This document shows, piece by piece, positions 1 to 8,322 of a stretch of 29,658 nucleotides of DNA. Source of the DNA: Spirogloea muscicola. Taxonomy: Eukaryota; Streptophyta; Zygnematophyceae; Spirogloeales; Spirogloeaceae. Made by a program: the position numbers and the translations under genes. Numbering within the stretch: the first letter of the stretch is position 1; every line of letters starts with the position of its first letter. Below the pieces are notes generated by a model. The model did not search any database and was not told where the DNA came from. It saw only the letters and a program-made list of their open reading frames with translations. The DNA lies in NCBI GenBank assembly GCA_009602725.1, contig WELB01000060.1, positions 481,019 to 510,676 of the forward strand. The letters are read 5' to 3'.

Positions 1-216
1 AAGAATGGACAATGTCCAAAGCCGAAGAATGAGAAGCCGAGGAAGGACTCCTCTACTCTACCAATCACGACAACATACTAGGGAAGCTCAGTACCCGCGA
101 GTGAGCAACATCAGGTCCGAGTAGCTCGAGGCAGGGAAGGAGGCACTCCGCCGAGACCCGGAGGCCGCGGCCAGAGCGCGTCCTGCGCGCGTGTGGACAG
201 CGTGGGCAAGGGATCG
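1..216 (-). mobile_element. Family A non-LTR retrotransposon, 5'-truncated 3' end
   Basis: Read on the minus strand, this holds the last ~40 codons of the family A protein, ending in the recurrent C-terminus SDLMLLTRGY and a TGA at 88-90, then ~85 bases of 3'UTR cut by the window edge. The 216 bases match 28555-28770 with four differences by eye. The reading frame upstream of the conserved end is shifted. Homology stops abruptly at 216 (GGATCG), where a second family A 3' end begins, so this is a truncated copy abutting another. Confidence 0.85.
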
Positions 217-415
217 CAGAGAGGGGCTGGCAGAAGCCAGCCCAAAAAGAATGGACAAAACCCCTGCTGAGCAGCCTCAGGTCAGAGACAGACGAATGTT
301 TCCGTCCGGGCACGAACATCAGTGTGTTAGACTGACGTGATGACCAACTACACCACGGAAACATTTCGGAAAGCAGCCCCCCCTTGACGACAGCCAGAGG
401 CGGCAGCTAGACGGG
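217..415 (-). mobile_element. Second family A fragment, interrupted by a foldback
   Basis: The minus strand shows the 3'UTR hairpin (GGGCTGGC with GCCAGCCC, about 224-246), the C-terminal motif SDLRLLSRGF at about 260-290, and a separate LAAASGCRQG stretch at about 381-412. In intact copies these two protein stretches are about eight residues apart. Here 71-76 bases of inverted-repeat DNA separate them. The normal stop codon is lost, and coding sequence runs straight into the hairpin, as if about 100 bases had been deleted. The fragment ends about 160 bases upstream of the ARD start codon. Confidence 0.7.
293..368. repeat. Small foldback, MITE-like element
   Basis: Terminal inverted repeats AATGTTTCCGT (295-305) and ACGGAAACATT (355-365) match perfectly over 11 bases and extend to about 14 with one indel. 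The interior is about 49 bases. It lies exactly where it splits a family A protein fragment, which argues for insertion rather than chance. I saw no convincing target-site duplication beyond a possible GA. Confidence 0.5.
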
Positions 416-575
416 AAGGTCAGCGGGAGCCCACTTGCGTCGCCGCCTTCCAGCGACGACGTCTCGTCCCCCAGCTGCCGTCTCGCCGCTCCTCATTGCC
501 CGCCGCTCGCACCCCCGTCACAAGCCCAGCGCCGCCTTCTGTGTCGTCAGCGCCAGTGCTGCCGCCGCCGCCGCC
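416..575 (+). promoter_or_regulatory. Probable promoter and 5'UTR of ARD
   Basis: C-rich, CCG-rich leader ending in GCCGCCGCCATGG, a strong Kozak-like context for the ATG at 576. No TATA box is visible. The transcription start is unknown. The left boundary is set by family A debris ending near 415. Confidence 0.4.
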
Positions 576-2776
576 ATGGGCGCCGCCGCCGAGCCCGCCG
601 CCCCCGTCGCCGTGAGTGCCAGCCCCAGCGCCGCCGCCGCCGCTCTCTCGCTCCCGTTCGGAGCCCATCCCATTACCTTGCCCCTCTTGGCGGTGGCCTC
701 ACGCCACGAAGCAGGTCATACAATCACAGTGCGGAGGATGGGAGTCTGACTCCCAGCCTCGTCCCCATCTCGCCGCCTTTCCGAGAAGTGGCGCTTCTCG
801 TACTGCTTCTGCCGTCGTCTTGCCCATCTGCCGAGCCAGCCCGCTCGCCTCGCTTTGACGACGCTCCTCTTCCCTGTGCACCCGCCGAGGCAGCCCGGCA
901 TCGAGGCCTGGTACATGGACGACAGCGCCGAGGACCAGCGCCTGGAGCACCGCCTGTCACCCAACCAGCCCGTCTCCTCCAGCAAGCTCGATGGTGATAT
1001 CCCAATTCATTTCCCCGCTCCCTGCCCCATCCCAAACGTCTCCTTCCTTCACTCACCTCCATTTGACCCTCCGCTCACGTCCACTACCCAGTAATGTAGC
1101 TGCAATTATGACCTGCACTTGGCTGGCTTCCACAGTAGCTCCCAATGTCAGCAGTGCCTCTTCTGCATCCTCTCCCCTTGACCTTATAGACGCTTCTGCA
1201 ATGAAGGCCCCTCCTTTCCACCACATTGCTGAGGTACTTGGCCTCCTGAGCGCTCGCACGCCACCTCCTTGGCGAGCCAAGCCGGCCCTTAGCTTAGCCA
1301 CTTTGGCTCAGAAGCGCTTGATTGTGAATCACGCAGAGCGAGCTGACCATTAGAAGCCGTTGGTGCAGACCTGGGCGTGCTGCAGTGGCACCTTGACGCC
1401 GACCAGTGGGAGAGCGACCCGAAGCTCGCCGCCATCCGGGAGGAGCGCGGTTATTCTTACCATGTGAGCGTGGCCAAGTAGAGGCTCCTGAGCATGCTTA
1501 ACCACGTTAATACTATGGCACCTCAATATCCTGGACCAAAGCTCAAGTCTGGACCTTCTCTGACAATCAACCAGACAAAGGTGGTTTGTACAAGCAACTG
1601 TGGTCCCTAGGTTACCCAAGCCATCTCAAACAACCTCAAGTAGTGCGATGCCATGCTCCATCATCTCTCTCGTCGCCATCATTCACTGTATTTTCGCCGT
1701 GTCCCCATGACCGGCTCTGCACCCTTACTTTGTTGTCTGGCTCACAGATCTGGAAGTCAGCAGAGGTCAAATCTTGTTGCATTGACTCGTTCCTACCTAG
1801 AAATTGAAGTACTTGTTCAGGCACTGAACAGAATGCGATGCACTTGTGGCTGCTTGAGCAGGATGTGATTGCGGTGGCGCCTGACAAGTTGCCAAATTAT
1901 GAACAGAAGATCAAGGGCTTCTTCGAGGAGCATTTGCACACAGACGAGGAAATCCGATATGTCCTTGAGGGCAGCGGTGGGTAGCCAGCCAGAAACATAT
2001 CTGGGACAACATAGTAGCTACAATATTTGGCGCCTAGATCTGAGTTGGCAGTCTTTTCTTGCCAGGCTACTTCGATGTTAGGGACAAGGACGAGAAGTGG
2101 ATTCGTATTAAGTGCTGCAAAGGCGACATGATTGTGCTACCGGCTGGTATATATCATCGTTTTACCCTCGACTCCAACAACTACATCAAGGTGGACTGTC
2201 ACTCTGATGTCACTATAAGGATTTTAGCAAATGTGAGGCAGCTTCCAAATTTCATTGACCCTTTGACTTCTCACAATATCTTAAGCTTTGTGCATCTGTC
2301 GATTTTTACTTTCAGGCCCTTCGGCTTTTTGTGGGCGAGCCTGTATGGACTCCACACAATCGGCCTGCTGACCACTTGGACGCCAGGCAAGTCAGACTGT
2401 TGTTGGTAGAGATACCACAGAGAGCCTGACATTGGAAGATAATAGTCTGAAGCTGTTGTATTTGTGATCTGCATAGTATAGACTGCATAGTATAGTAGGT
2501 CAGCACCTTATGGTGCAGTGAATTATGAATGCATTGGCCTGTATTGGGTAGTCCTCCTGATTGTGCATCATGACATACACAGTAACTACAGCATCTGTAG
2601 ATGCATCTATAGGTCTATCATGTCAACATTCTTGGTGTGCGTGCGAGGCCTATCTGTAGTGGTGTGTCTACCACTTCATATCACCCTTAATTGTCTACCG
2701 TCTGTCGTCTGCTGTCTGCCGCAGGCAATCCTACATGGCTACCCTGGCCAAGGCCCAAACGGTGTCTATCACATAG
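576..2776 (+). CDS. ARD: Acireductone dioxygenase (ARD), seven exons
   Basis: Exons 576-611, 894-993, 1369-1463, 1862-1976, 2066-2190, 2316-2386 and 2725-2776 join in phase to 197 residues, normal for the family. ARD is a cytosolic cupin that cleaves acireductone with O2 in methionine salvage; the bound metal decides between the on-pathway keto-acid product (Fe) and a CO-producing route (Ni). The 3-His/1-Glu metal site is complete: H101, H103 and E107 in [12 protein letters not shown], and H146 in PAGIYHRF. Other family signatures are [13 protein letters not shown] (exon 2), [10 protein letters not shown] (exon 3), KLPNYE (exon 4), [14 protein letters not shown] (exon 5) and [14 protein letters not shown] (exon 6). 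Exon 1 encodes only [12 protein letters not shown], rests on Kozak context plus a GTGAGT donor, and is the least certain part. The last intron needs a GC donor. Confidence 0.94.
2387..2724 (+). other. GC-AG intron (last intron of ARD)
   Basis: Exon 6 ends at CAG followed by GCAAGT, the classic GC-donor consensus; the acceptor is CTGCCGCAG at 2724. This splice gives the ending [14 protein letters not shown]..., like the xARKxYV ending of plant and algal ARDs. Reading through instead gives an unrelated 14-residue tail ending at a TGA near 2428. GT alternatives nearby do not restore the family-like end. Confidence 0.75.
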
Positions 2777-2847
2777 GGTGGCAGCTCAACTTTTCCTGCA
2801 CTCGAGATTTACACATTTTGCTCCATGATCTGTGAATGCATGTCATG

Positions 2848-2852
2848 TGTAA
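2848..2852 (+). promoter_or_regulatory. TGTAA poly(A) signal of ARD
   Basis: First TGTAA after the ARD stop, 72 bases downstream. TGTAA is the usual chlorophyte poly(A) signal. Confidence 0.6.
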
Positions 2853-3745
2853 GATATGACAACACAATTGCTGTTGTCCAATTGATTGCTGTAATGGGGA
2901 GAATTTTGTTAGCTTTTGCTGAATGACAGATATAGAGGGATACTTGACTTGAAAAGGTACTCGCAAATTAAAGCTGGAATGATTAGGAAGCCTATCATTC
3001 CTGATTCATTGTCTGTGTTACCACCATTCAAAACTGTTTTGCGTTCGCTTGAGCACATCTGATCTAATCTGTAGGGTGGCAATATACACAGGGTGTTGCC
3101 GAAGTCATATCCCTGTCAGGACGTGATGTGAAAATTGCAGAATATAAGAAGAGCAATCATTTAGCCTGACAGACGCAGTTTTGACTGTCAATTAGTAGAT
3201 GATTAAGACCTCAACCACTTACACGTTCATGCAAACAGCCTTGAGCAGTTTTTTGACGTCATTGATGAATGACTGAGAAGCCTCCTGGACTTGTGGCACT
3301 CGAGAAACAGAAATGAAAGAGCAGCCAAGGGTGAAGATAGCAAAAGTAAGGCATTAAGGCCCTGGCCTGCTGTGCAAATTGTTTGGCAGCAGGCACAAAG
3401 TGGGGAGCAGGCGAGCCTCCAGGTTGCCAGCTCCCTTGCGCACCGTATGAAGCCCTAACATTTCCTTCTATGGCGATGCTTGTACGTCTTCACCTTGCAC
3501 TTTCTCGTGGGGCATGAGCTAGATGCTACGTGGATATTTTGCTCGTGATCCTGTGTGTTCCTTGTGATCCACCTTGCAACGGTGCCACAGGGCGAAGACT
3601 GCATGGTGTGTGCCAGTACTTCTCATGTAGACGTTCTGCTAAAGTACCCCGTGTCACCGAATGACGTCCCCATCCAGCTGTGCTTTGGCGCTGTCGCCTT
3701 CTCCCCTCTTAGCCTAGGGATTCGCTATGTGTAGCCCCTTTCTTG

Positions 3746-3800
3746 TATAAAAGTCTGGTGGCTCGGCTTGGCCTCACTTTCATGTCATGCGCACCGCGGC
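3746..3800 (+). repeat. Promoter-like dispersed module, copy with TATA box
   Basis: TATAAAA at 3746-3752 is followed about 15-20 bases on by TTGGCCTCAC, then TCATGCGCACCGCGGCC. The second part recurs at 4853, 7297, 12004 and 22212 and inverted near 6245 and 9650. It may be the core promoter and leader of a mobile element, but no downstream coding region is shared. Confidence 0.5.
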
Positions 3801-4167
3801 CTGCTCCCTCTTTAACCGATATCAAGGAGATCCTGAGCTCCTAACCATGTGAGAGCAGGATTTCACAGAGCTAGAATCTCTTCTTGTGAGAAGCAGCAGC
3901 TTTCCAGGATCGCGGGCGAGGGCTGTGAAGGGCTTTCCCACAGAAGATAGCATGGTCTCCACAGAAGTTGGAAAGCAGATACACATAACAGCAAGCAACA
4001 TTTAAAGCCACCTAATTAGAGCAGCGATGGCTGTGAGAGCAGAAGCATCCATTTCAAATAAGATATGCCTCTTCTGAAGGAGGGGCGGGGGCCGTAAGGA
4101 AGAAGCAGCTCATCCTGCATAGGGCAATGAGGGTATTGCATGAGGGTGAAGGGCCTGTAGCTGATCC

Positions 4168-4810
4168 ACTCTGCGGGGCCTTCCCTGATCGACGTCCACG
4201 GGGCGTTCGGCAGCCGCTGGCTGGATCTCCTCCAGCGCTTGCCCGTCAGGCTACTGACCGGCGGCCGGGTCTGCCAGGAAGAAAATTTCGTGTATTTGAA
4301 ACAAACATAGGCCAATGGCCAAGTACAAAGGCAAGCAAGCACATCTAAATATCTACATAACCTACAGCAGGTTGACCCGCTCAAAATCCACGGGTCAAAA
4401 CATAAAGGTCGCTAACCGATGCATGAATACTAGATGTCAAGTACGAAGCCCTTCTGTCACCAACTAGAGCTCGCCCAGCTTTCTGATGCAAGGCATTATT
4501 AGCCTGAGCTCGCTGCAAACAGGCCGAAACTCGACGTCGCAAGAACGACAAATATGCAGCTGGCAAGCCCATTTGCCAGGGGTGCTGACCGGCTTCAACG
4601 CCGCCGGGTCGCTCGCCCAAGTCTTTCGCATGCGCCTGGCGATATCGTTCCAACGCTCCCTTGCCCACGCAGTCCTTGGCACTCGCGATCCACCAGCGTG
4701 CTGGTCGTGCATTAGCCCAGGCTAATGGCTTCCGTGGGGGTGGTTTGGCTCCTCAGTATAGCTTATCAGATATGCATGTGCTCACTCGGGGTTATGAGTG
4801 TCCCCCTTAG
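4168..4810 (+). mobile_element. Family A C-terminal fragment, split by a family B insertion
   Basis: Left part 4168-4278 encodes IDVHGAFGSRWLDLLQRL; right part 4581-4810 encodes FNAAGSLAQVFRMRLAISFQ, a basic/alanine-rich stretch and the C-terminus SDMHVLTRGYE with TAG at 4808-4810. These are consecutive in other copies, such as 28645-28940. The interruption is flanked by TGCCAGG at 4272-4278 and 4574-4580. Removing one duplication and the insert gives the sequence length expected from related copies. A one-base deletion in the left part (CAGCGCTT versus CAGCGGCTT elsewhere) breaks the frame, so this copy was already dead. Confidence 0.85.
4279..4573 (-). mobile_element. 5'-truncated family B insertion with 7-bp TSD
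   Basis: The minus strand begins with MGLPAAYLSFLRRRVSACLQ and ends with SDLYVLTRGF and a TGA at 4381-4383. A 3'UTR of about 100 bases follows, ending AAATACACGAAATTTTC. The C-terminal motif resembles family A, but body and UTR differ. There is no poly(A) tail. TGCCAGG flanks both sides (4272-4278, 4574-4580), as expected from target-primed reverse transcription with 5' truncation. Confidence 0.85.
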
Positions 4811-4852
4811 CCAGCTCATTACCCAGTTAAAATGACATTTGTAAGGCTAGAA

Positions 4853-4888
4853 TTGGCCTCCCTTTCAATTTCATGCGCACCGCGCGCC
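4853..4888 (+). repeat. Promoter-like dispersed module, second copy
   Basis: TTGGCCTCCCTTTCAATT followed by TCATGCGCACCGCGCGCC. It directly abuts a truncated family A end starting at about 4889. No TATA box lies at the matching distance upstream. Confidence 0.5.
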
Positions 4889-5134
4889 TTCTCTCTTGCC
4901 CACGCAGTCCACACGCGCGCAGGACGCGCTCTGGCCGCCGCCTCTTCGTCTCGGCGGAGTGCCTCCTTCCCTGCATCGAGCTACTCTGACCTGATGTTGC
5001 TCACGCGCGGGTACTGAGCTTCCCTTGTATGTTGTCGTGTTTGGTAGAGTAGTCCTTTTTCAGCACCTCTTTCTTTGGCTTTGGACATTGTCCATTGTTT
5101 TTGGGCTGGCTTTGCCAGCCCCTCTTCTCTATGG
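4889..5134 (+). mobile_element. Family A 3' end with 3'UTR hairpin
   Basis: It encodes SLAHAVHTRAGRALAAAS and the C-terminus SDLMLLTRGY with TGA at 5015-5017, then the 3'UTR with its perfect hairpin GGGCTGGC (5103-5110), loop TTT, GCCAGCCC (5114-5121). The 3'UTR is broken at CTCTATGG by a family B insert (5135-5371). Sequence from 5376 on (GCGGGCACTTCC) matches the usual continuation of this UTR, for example at 22571 and 28126. Confidence 0.8.
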
Positions 5135-5371
5135 AAAGAGATCGTGTATTAGAAAGAAATGTAGGCCAAATGGCCAGGTACAAAGGCAAGCACATCTAAA
5201 AATCTACATAACATAACCTACAGCAGATTGACCCGCTCAATAACCACGGGTCAAAACATAAAGGTCACTACTCGATGCATGAATACTAGATGCCAGGAAC
5301 GGAGCCCTTCTGCCACCTACTAGAGCTCGCCCAGCTTTCTGGTGCAAGGCACTAGCCTGAGCACGCTGCAA
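5135..5371 (-). mobile_element. 5'-truncated family B insertion with 4-bp TSD
   Basis: The minus strand encodes ALHQKAGRALVGGRRAPF and the C-terminus SDLYVLTRGY with TGA at 5237-5239, then the family B 3'UTR with GACCCG, GTACCTGGCCATTTGGCC and TAATACACGA. It splits a family A 3'UTR; ATGG occurs at 5131-5134 and 5372-5375, and removing insert plus one ATGG restores the UTR consensus CTCTATGGGCG. Confidence 0.75.
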
Positions 5372-5375
5372 ATGG

Positions 5376-5460
5376 GCGGGCACTTCCTTTTCCCTGGCCC
5401 CTTCGAATTGTGTTCCTTCTTTGTTTATGGGCTGGCCTCTCTCAGCCACCGCCCTCTCCT
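5376..5460 (+). repeat. Hairpin-repeat DNA hosting a second insertion
   Basis: TTCCCTGGCCCCTTCGAATT, then GGGCTGGCCTCTCTCAGCC and CACCGCCCTCTCCT. This matches the repeat at about 10370-10430, which continues uninterrupted as CCTGGAAGCGTCC. Here that continuation appears only at 5596, after a family B insert. Confidence 0.65.
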
Positions 5461-5595
5461 ATCGATTAGCGACCTTTATGTTTTGACCCGTGGTTACTGA
5501 GCGGGCCAATCTGCTGTAGGTCATGTGGGTCTTTGAATGTGCTTGCCTTTTTACTTGGCCATTAGGCCTTCGTTTTTCAGAATACACGAAATTTT
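5461..5595 (+). mobile_element. 135-bp family B stub with 6-bp TSD
   Basis: Plus-strand SISDLYVLTRGY ends in TGA at 5498-5500, then the family B 3'UTR ending GAATACACGAAATTTT. TCTCCT lies at 5455-5460 and 5596-5601; removing the stub restores the host repeat. Only the last 12 codons and the UTR were copied. Confidence 0.8.
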
Positions 5596-5762
5596 TCTCC
5601 TGGAAGCGTCTTTCTTCTCGTTTAAGGAAATTTTCGTGTATTTGAAACAAACGAAGGCCAAATGGCCGAGTACAAAGGCAAGCACATCTAAAGACCTACA
5701 TACTCTATGGCAAATTGACCCGCTCAGTAACCACGGTTCAAAACATGAAGGTCGCTAATCGA
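5462..5762. repeat. Tail-to-tail palindrome of two family B copies
   Basis: The plus-strand stub (5461-5595) faces a minus-strand copy (from about 5628). The arms are about 133 bases and mostly identical by eye, separated by about 30 bases of host repeat. The DNA can fold into a long hairpin. Confidence 0.75.
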
Positions 5763-6202
5763 TGCCTGAATACTAGATGTCAGATACGAAGCCCTTCTGC
5801 CACCAACTAGAGCTCGGCCAGCTTTCTGGTGCAAGGCATTAGCCTGAGCACGCTGCAAACAGGCCGAAACACGTCGTCGCAAGAAAGAAAGATATGCAGC
5901 TGGCAAGCCCAACTTAGCCGGAAACACATCTGCACGACGTGTGTAGCCTAGATTGGCAATGTTTTGGAGGAGGGTGTGGAAACGAGGATCCAGACAACCA
6001 AAGACGTCGATTGCCGCTGGCAGGAGCTGATGGCATTGAGGGTAGTCGGAGTAGTGCTGCAGCTTTCTTTGTTCTGCAACGCCCACTGCGTGACCAGCGA
6101 TGTGTGTTGATGCTGGTCCCTTGTACGCCTCCGTTACAACAACGTCGACCAGGGCCCGTGGTCCTTCACCAGGTTGCACGCCCACAATGTCAGGAGGGCG
6201 CG
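5628..6202 (-). mobile_element. Family B copy with nuclease-like domain
   Basis: This is the longest family B reading frame here, ending in SDLHVLNRGY with TGA at 5724-5726. From the upstream end it reads PPDIVGVQPGEG..., VDVVVTEAYKG, AEQRKLQHYSDYP, LPAAIDVFG, then RRVSACLQRAQANALHQKAG. The spaced PD, DVVV and K..K/Y pattern matches the restriction-endonuclease-like domain of R2/CRE-type non-LTR elements. The reverse transcriptase part is missing, so the copy is 5'-truncated. The frame runs upstream into hairpin-repeat DNA, which is not part of the protein. Confidence 0.75.
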
Positions 6203-6204
6203 CC

Positions 6205-6340
6205 CATTGAGCTGGGAAAAGCCAGCCCAAAAGAGAGAAGGCGCGCGGGGCGCAAAAATGAATGAACAAAGGACGAGAAGGAGCCAAAGGAAGCACTAAG
6301 AAAAACAAGCACAAAGAGAAACTAAGCAGCTACAGCACCT
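6205..6340 (-). repeat. Hairpin repeat plus module plus shared 75-bp repeat
   Basis: GAGCTGGGAAAAGCCAGCCC near 6210, an inverted promoter-like module (GGCGCGCGGGGCGCAAAAATG) near 6240-6262, then a stretch from 6262 to 6338 that recurs at 10746-10822 (ACGAGAAGGGAGCC..., AAAAACAAGCACAAGGAGAA). Confidence 0.6.
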
Positions 6341-7296
6341 TCAAAAGCCGGCAGCTCTGGCCGCCTCCGAGTTTGGCTGCCACTGATGCGCTGCTCACGT
6401 GCCGCTGCTGCCGCCCCCAACCCTTGCTCGAGTCGCCTCCGCGCCTGCCCACTCGAGCCGCACCGCTTGCCCCCGCTTTTCCGTTTGGTAGAGGTCCTCC
6501 CAAAATAGGGGCGACGGCTGAGGAAGGCCAGCCCAAAAATGGAGTTGACAGGGTTCAAAAGGGGCCCGCATGCGCCAAACACAAAGCTGCGCAAAATAGG
6601 CAATACTTGACAATGGCCGACATGAAATTGCCTCATTGGCAGCCACAAGTTGGAAAAGTTAGCAGCTGCAGTACAATGTATGACGTGCCCGGCTTCGCCC
6701 AGGTGAGCTGTACGTCGCGCACCTCGCCTTGCTTACGGCGGCGGCGTGACGCGGGTGGCCTGCCCGGAGCTGGTGCACGTCCCACGAGAGAAGCGGGCCC
6801 AGCGAAGGGTGCGCTCAGTGGAGGCCCCCAAGGCGCACACGCCCGCACGGGTCAATATAGGTGAAGGGCCTTATAGATGGGCCGGCGGGAGGCGCTAAAG
6901 CGGCGGCGGGCCCCACGATGGTCGTGGGCTAAAGCGGCTCACGGGCTCGGGCCCACGTTGGGGAGCGAGGCGAACATGCGCAGCACCAGCAGCGCCGCCG
7001 CTGAAGCCCCGGCAGCGGGCGGGGCGCCTCCTACCTGGCGCACACGCGGCATGGCGGCCAGGCAGCGCCGCCAGGCTGTGGCGCGTCGGGCCAAGCGACG
7101 CCGCGGCGGCAGCAGGCTGGCTCCTTCTGGTACTCTGTTCATTCTTTTTTGGGCTGGCTTTATCCTCTATGGGCGAGCCCTTCTTCTCCCAGCCTTGGGT
7201 ACTAATGTCACCTTAGGTACCTTAGTTTAGGTCTCCGTATTATGTAGCCTTGTTTAGTCTGCACTCGACTCTGCCTGAACAATGTGTTGGCTTGAA
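6341..7296. other. Gene-free, GC-rich repeat debris
   Basis: A plus-strand frame of about 200 codons crosses 6262-6864 and another crosses 6877-7230. Both are low-complexity, include known repeat DNA and show no domain. About 6490-6560 is a minus-strand hairpin-repeat copy, and 7143-7185 is another on the plus strand. Confidence 0.55.
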
Positions 7297-7331
7297 TTGG
7301 CCTCCCTTTCAATTCATGCGCCCCGCGCGCC
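7297..7331 (+). repeat. Promoter-like dispersed module, third copy
   Basis: TTGGCCTCCCTTTCAATTC then ATGCGCCCCGCGCGCC, close to the copy at 4853. Upstream GTTGGCTTGAA is also similar. Confidence 0.5.
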
Positions 7332-7439
7332 TTCTCCAGCCCGCTTAGAGGGCCCGCCATTTGGGCCCGTTCGCCAACCTGCCGAGCTGCCCGAGCGGAG
7401 CCATAATGGTGGAGCCCCAGATAGACAAGCAGCAGACCT

Positions 7440-7612
7440 TTCCAGGGGGCGAGGGGGCTGGGAAAAGCCAGCCCACAGAAGAGACAGAAACAGCCCTTCC
7501 GACGTGAGGAGATGGCTGTGAGAAGGAGAAAGAAGTGGCACTCCCAATGGGGGCAAGGGCTGCGAAAAGCCAGCCCAAAAAGAATTCACAAAGGTTCAGA
7601 GGGGCCTAAGAG
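7440..7612 (-). repeat. Two minus-strand copies of the hairpin repeat
   Basis: GCTGGGAAAAGCCAGCCC at about 7460-7480 and GGGCTGCGAAAAGCCAGCCC at about 7557-7576, the second followed by AAAAAGAATTCACAAAGG and TTCAGAGGGGCC, the reverse complement of the plus-strand copy near 22360-22440. Confidence 0.65.
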
Positions 7613-7673
7613 CGGTGAGCAGCTACAAAGGGGCCTGAGGATGCAATGGTAAAGCAGGGGGAGGATGGATCGC

Positions 7674-8322
7674 TCAATAAGTACGAGTGAGGAGCCTCAG
7701 ATCCGACAGACTAGCTGCCGGGAAGCTATCACCCTGACGAAAGCCAGAGCCCGCAGCGAGAGCACGGCCAGCTCGCAGATGCAGAGCGTGGGCCATGGAC
7801 CGCTGCAGGGATACAGAGAGGCGCATCCGATATACCTGAGCCCACGAGCCCGCGGCGTTGAAGTCGGCTGGCTCGCCGCGTCTGCGGGACACAGCCCGCC
7901 GCGCAAGCCTAGCCAATAGGTCAAGCCACTGGGACCCAAGAGCCCCGTGCACGTCCACCGCCAAGGGGACGAACTCGTTGGCAGGTGGGTGATCGGAGTG
8001 CTTGGCCGCCTTGCAGCGAGCGGCCTTCGAGGCAGCGTGGCCGGCCCGCGAGGCAGAGAGCCCCAGGTTGGAGCGGTCGACCACATCGGTGGTGACTACA
8101 TCGGCTATGATCCGCGCGCCACCTCCCGGCGTGGACGCCACCAGGTCCACACGACGCGTATGGTGTCCGTCAGCCCTCTCGAGGATGGGCATGACCGAGG
8201 CGTTCTCCATTGCTACCGTGTAGCCCGCCTCCTGAAAGATCCCGAATATAGCATCACGCAAGAGGTCGTGCGCAGCTGTTCGTTCGCCTCCAGTGGCGCA
8301 GCGGAGGAGATGCGGCGGGAGG
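7674..8322 (-). mobile_element. Family A copy: Zn cluster remnant and nuclease-like domain
   Basis: The minus-strand frame runs from about 8315 to a TGA at 7674-7676. The first methionine (8261) is internal; homology continues upstream as HLLRCATGGERTAAHDLLRD, equivalent to the Cys/His cluster of the 29-kb copy. Then follow VMPILERADGHHTRRVDLVA, a PGGG loop, IIADVVTTD, KAAKHSDHP, LAVDVHGALGSQWLDLLARL, FNAAGSWAQVYRMRL and SDLRLLTRTY. RVDLV, ADVVTTD and the lysines fit a PD-(D/E)XK-like domain. No frameshift occurs within about 210 codons, so it is younger or better preserved than its neighbours. The 5' truncation point abuts a purine-rich tract. Confidence 0.85.

Larger units (their letters stand above)
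2777..4167. other. ARD 3'UTR and gene-free DNA
   Basis: A TGTAA at 2848-2852 suggests an ARD 3' end near 2865-2875. A small imperfect hairpin lies at 2976-3001 (GGAATGATTAGG, loop AAG, CCTATCATTCC). From 3746 a promoter-like repeat module appears, and 4020-4160 resembles old minus-strand copies of the dispersed hairpin repeat. I see no gene-like frame or recognisable domain. Confidence 0.6.

Noticed and set aside
65-364. 99-codon minus-strand frame as a gene
   Set aside because: It is an out-of-frame reading across two truncated family A ends and a foldback.
855-1094. ARD starting at the ATG at 855 instead of 576
   Set aside because: It would add [13 protein letters not shown], which is the polypyrimidine and acceptor region of the inferred intron. 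Exon 1 at 576 has better Kozak and donor context, although this remains the least certain part of the model.
6262-6864. 200-codon plus-strand frame
   Set aside because: Its start lies in a repeat shared with 10746-10822 and it crosses an inverted hairpin repeat; no domain.
6877-7230. 117-codon Arg-rich plus-strand frame
   Set aside because: GC-driven composition, and the end encodes hairpin-repeat sequence.
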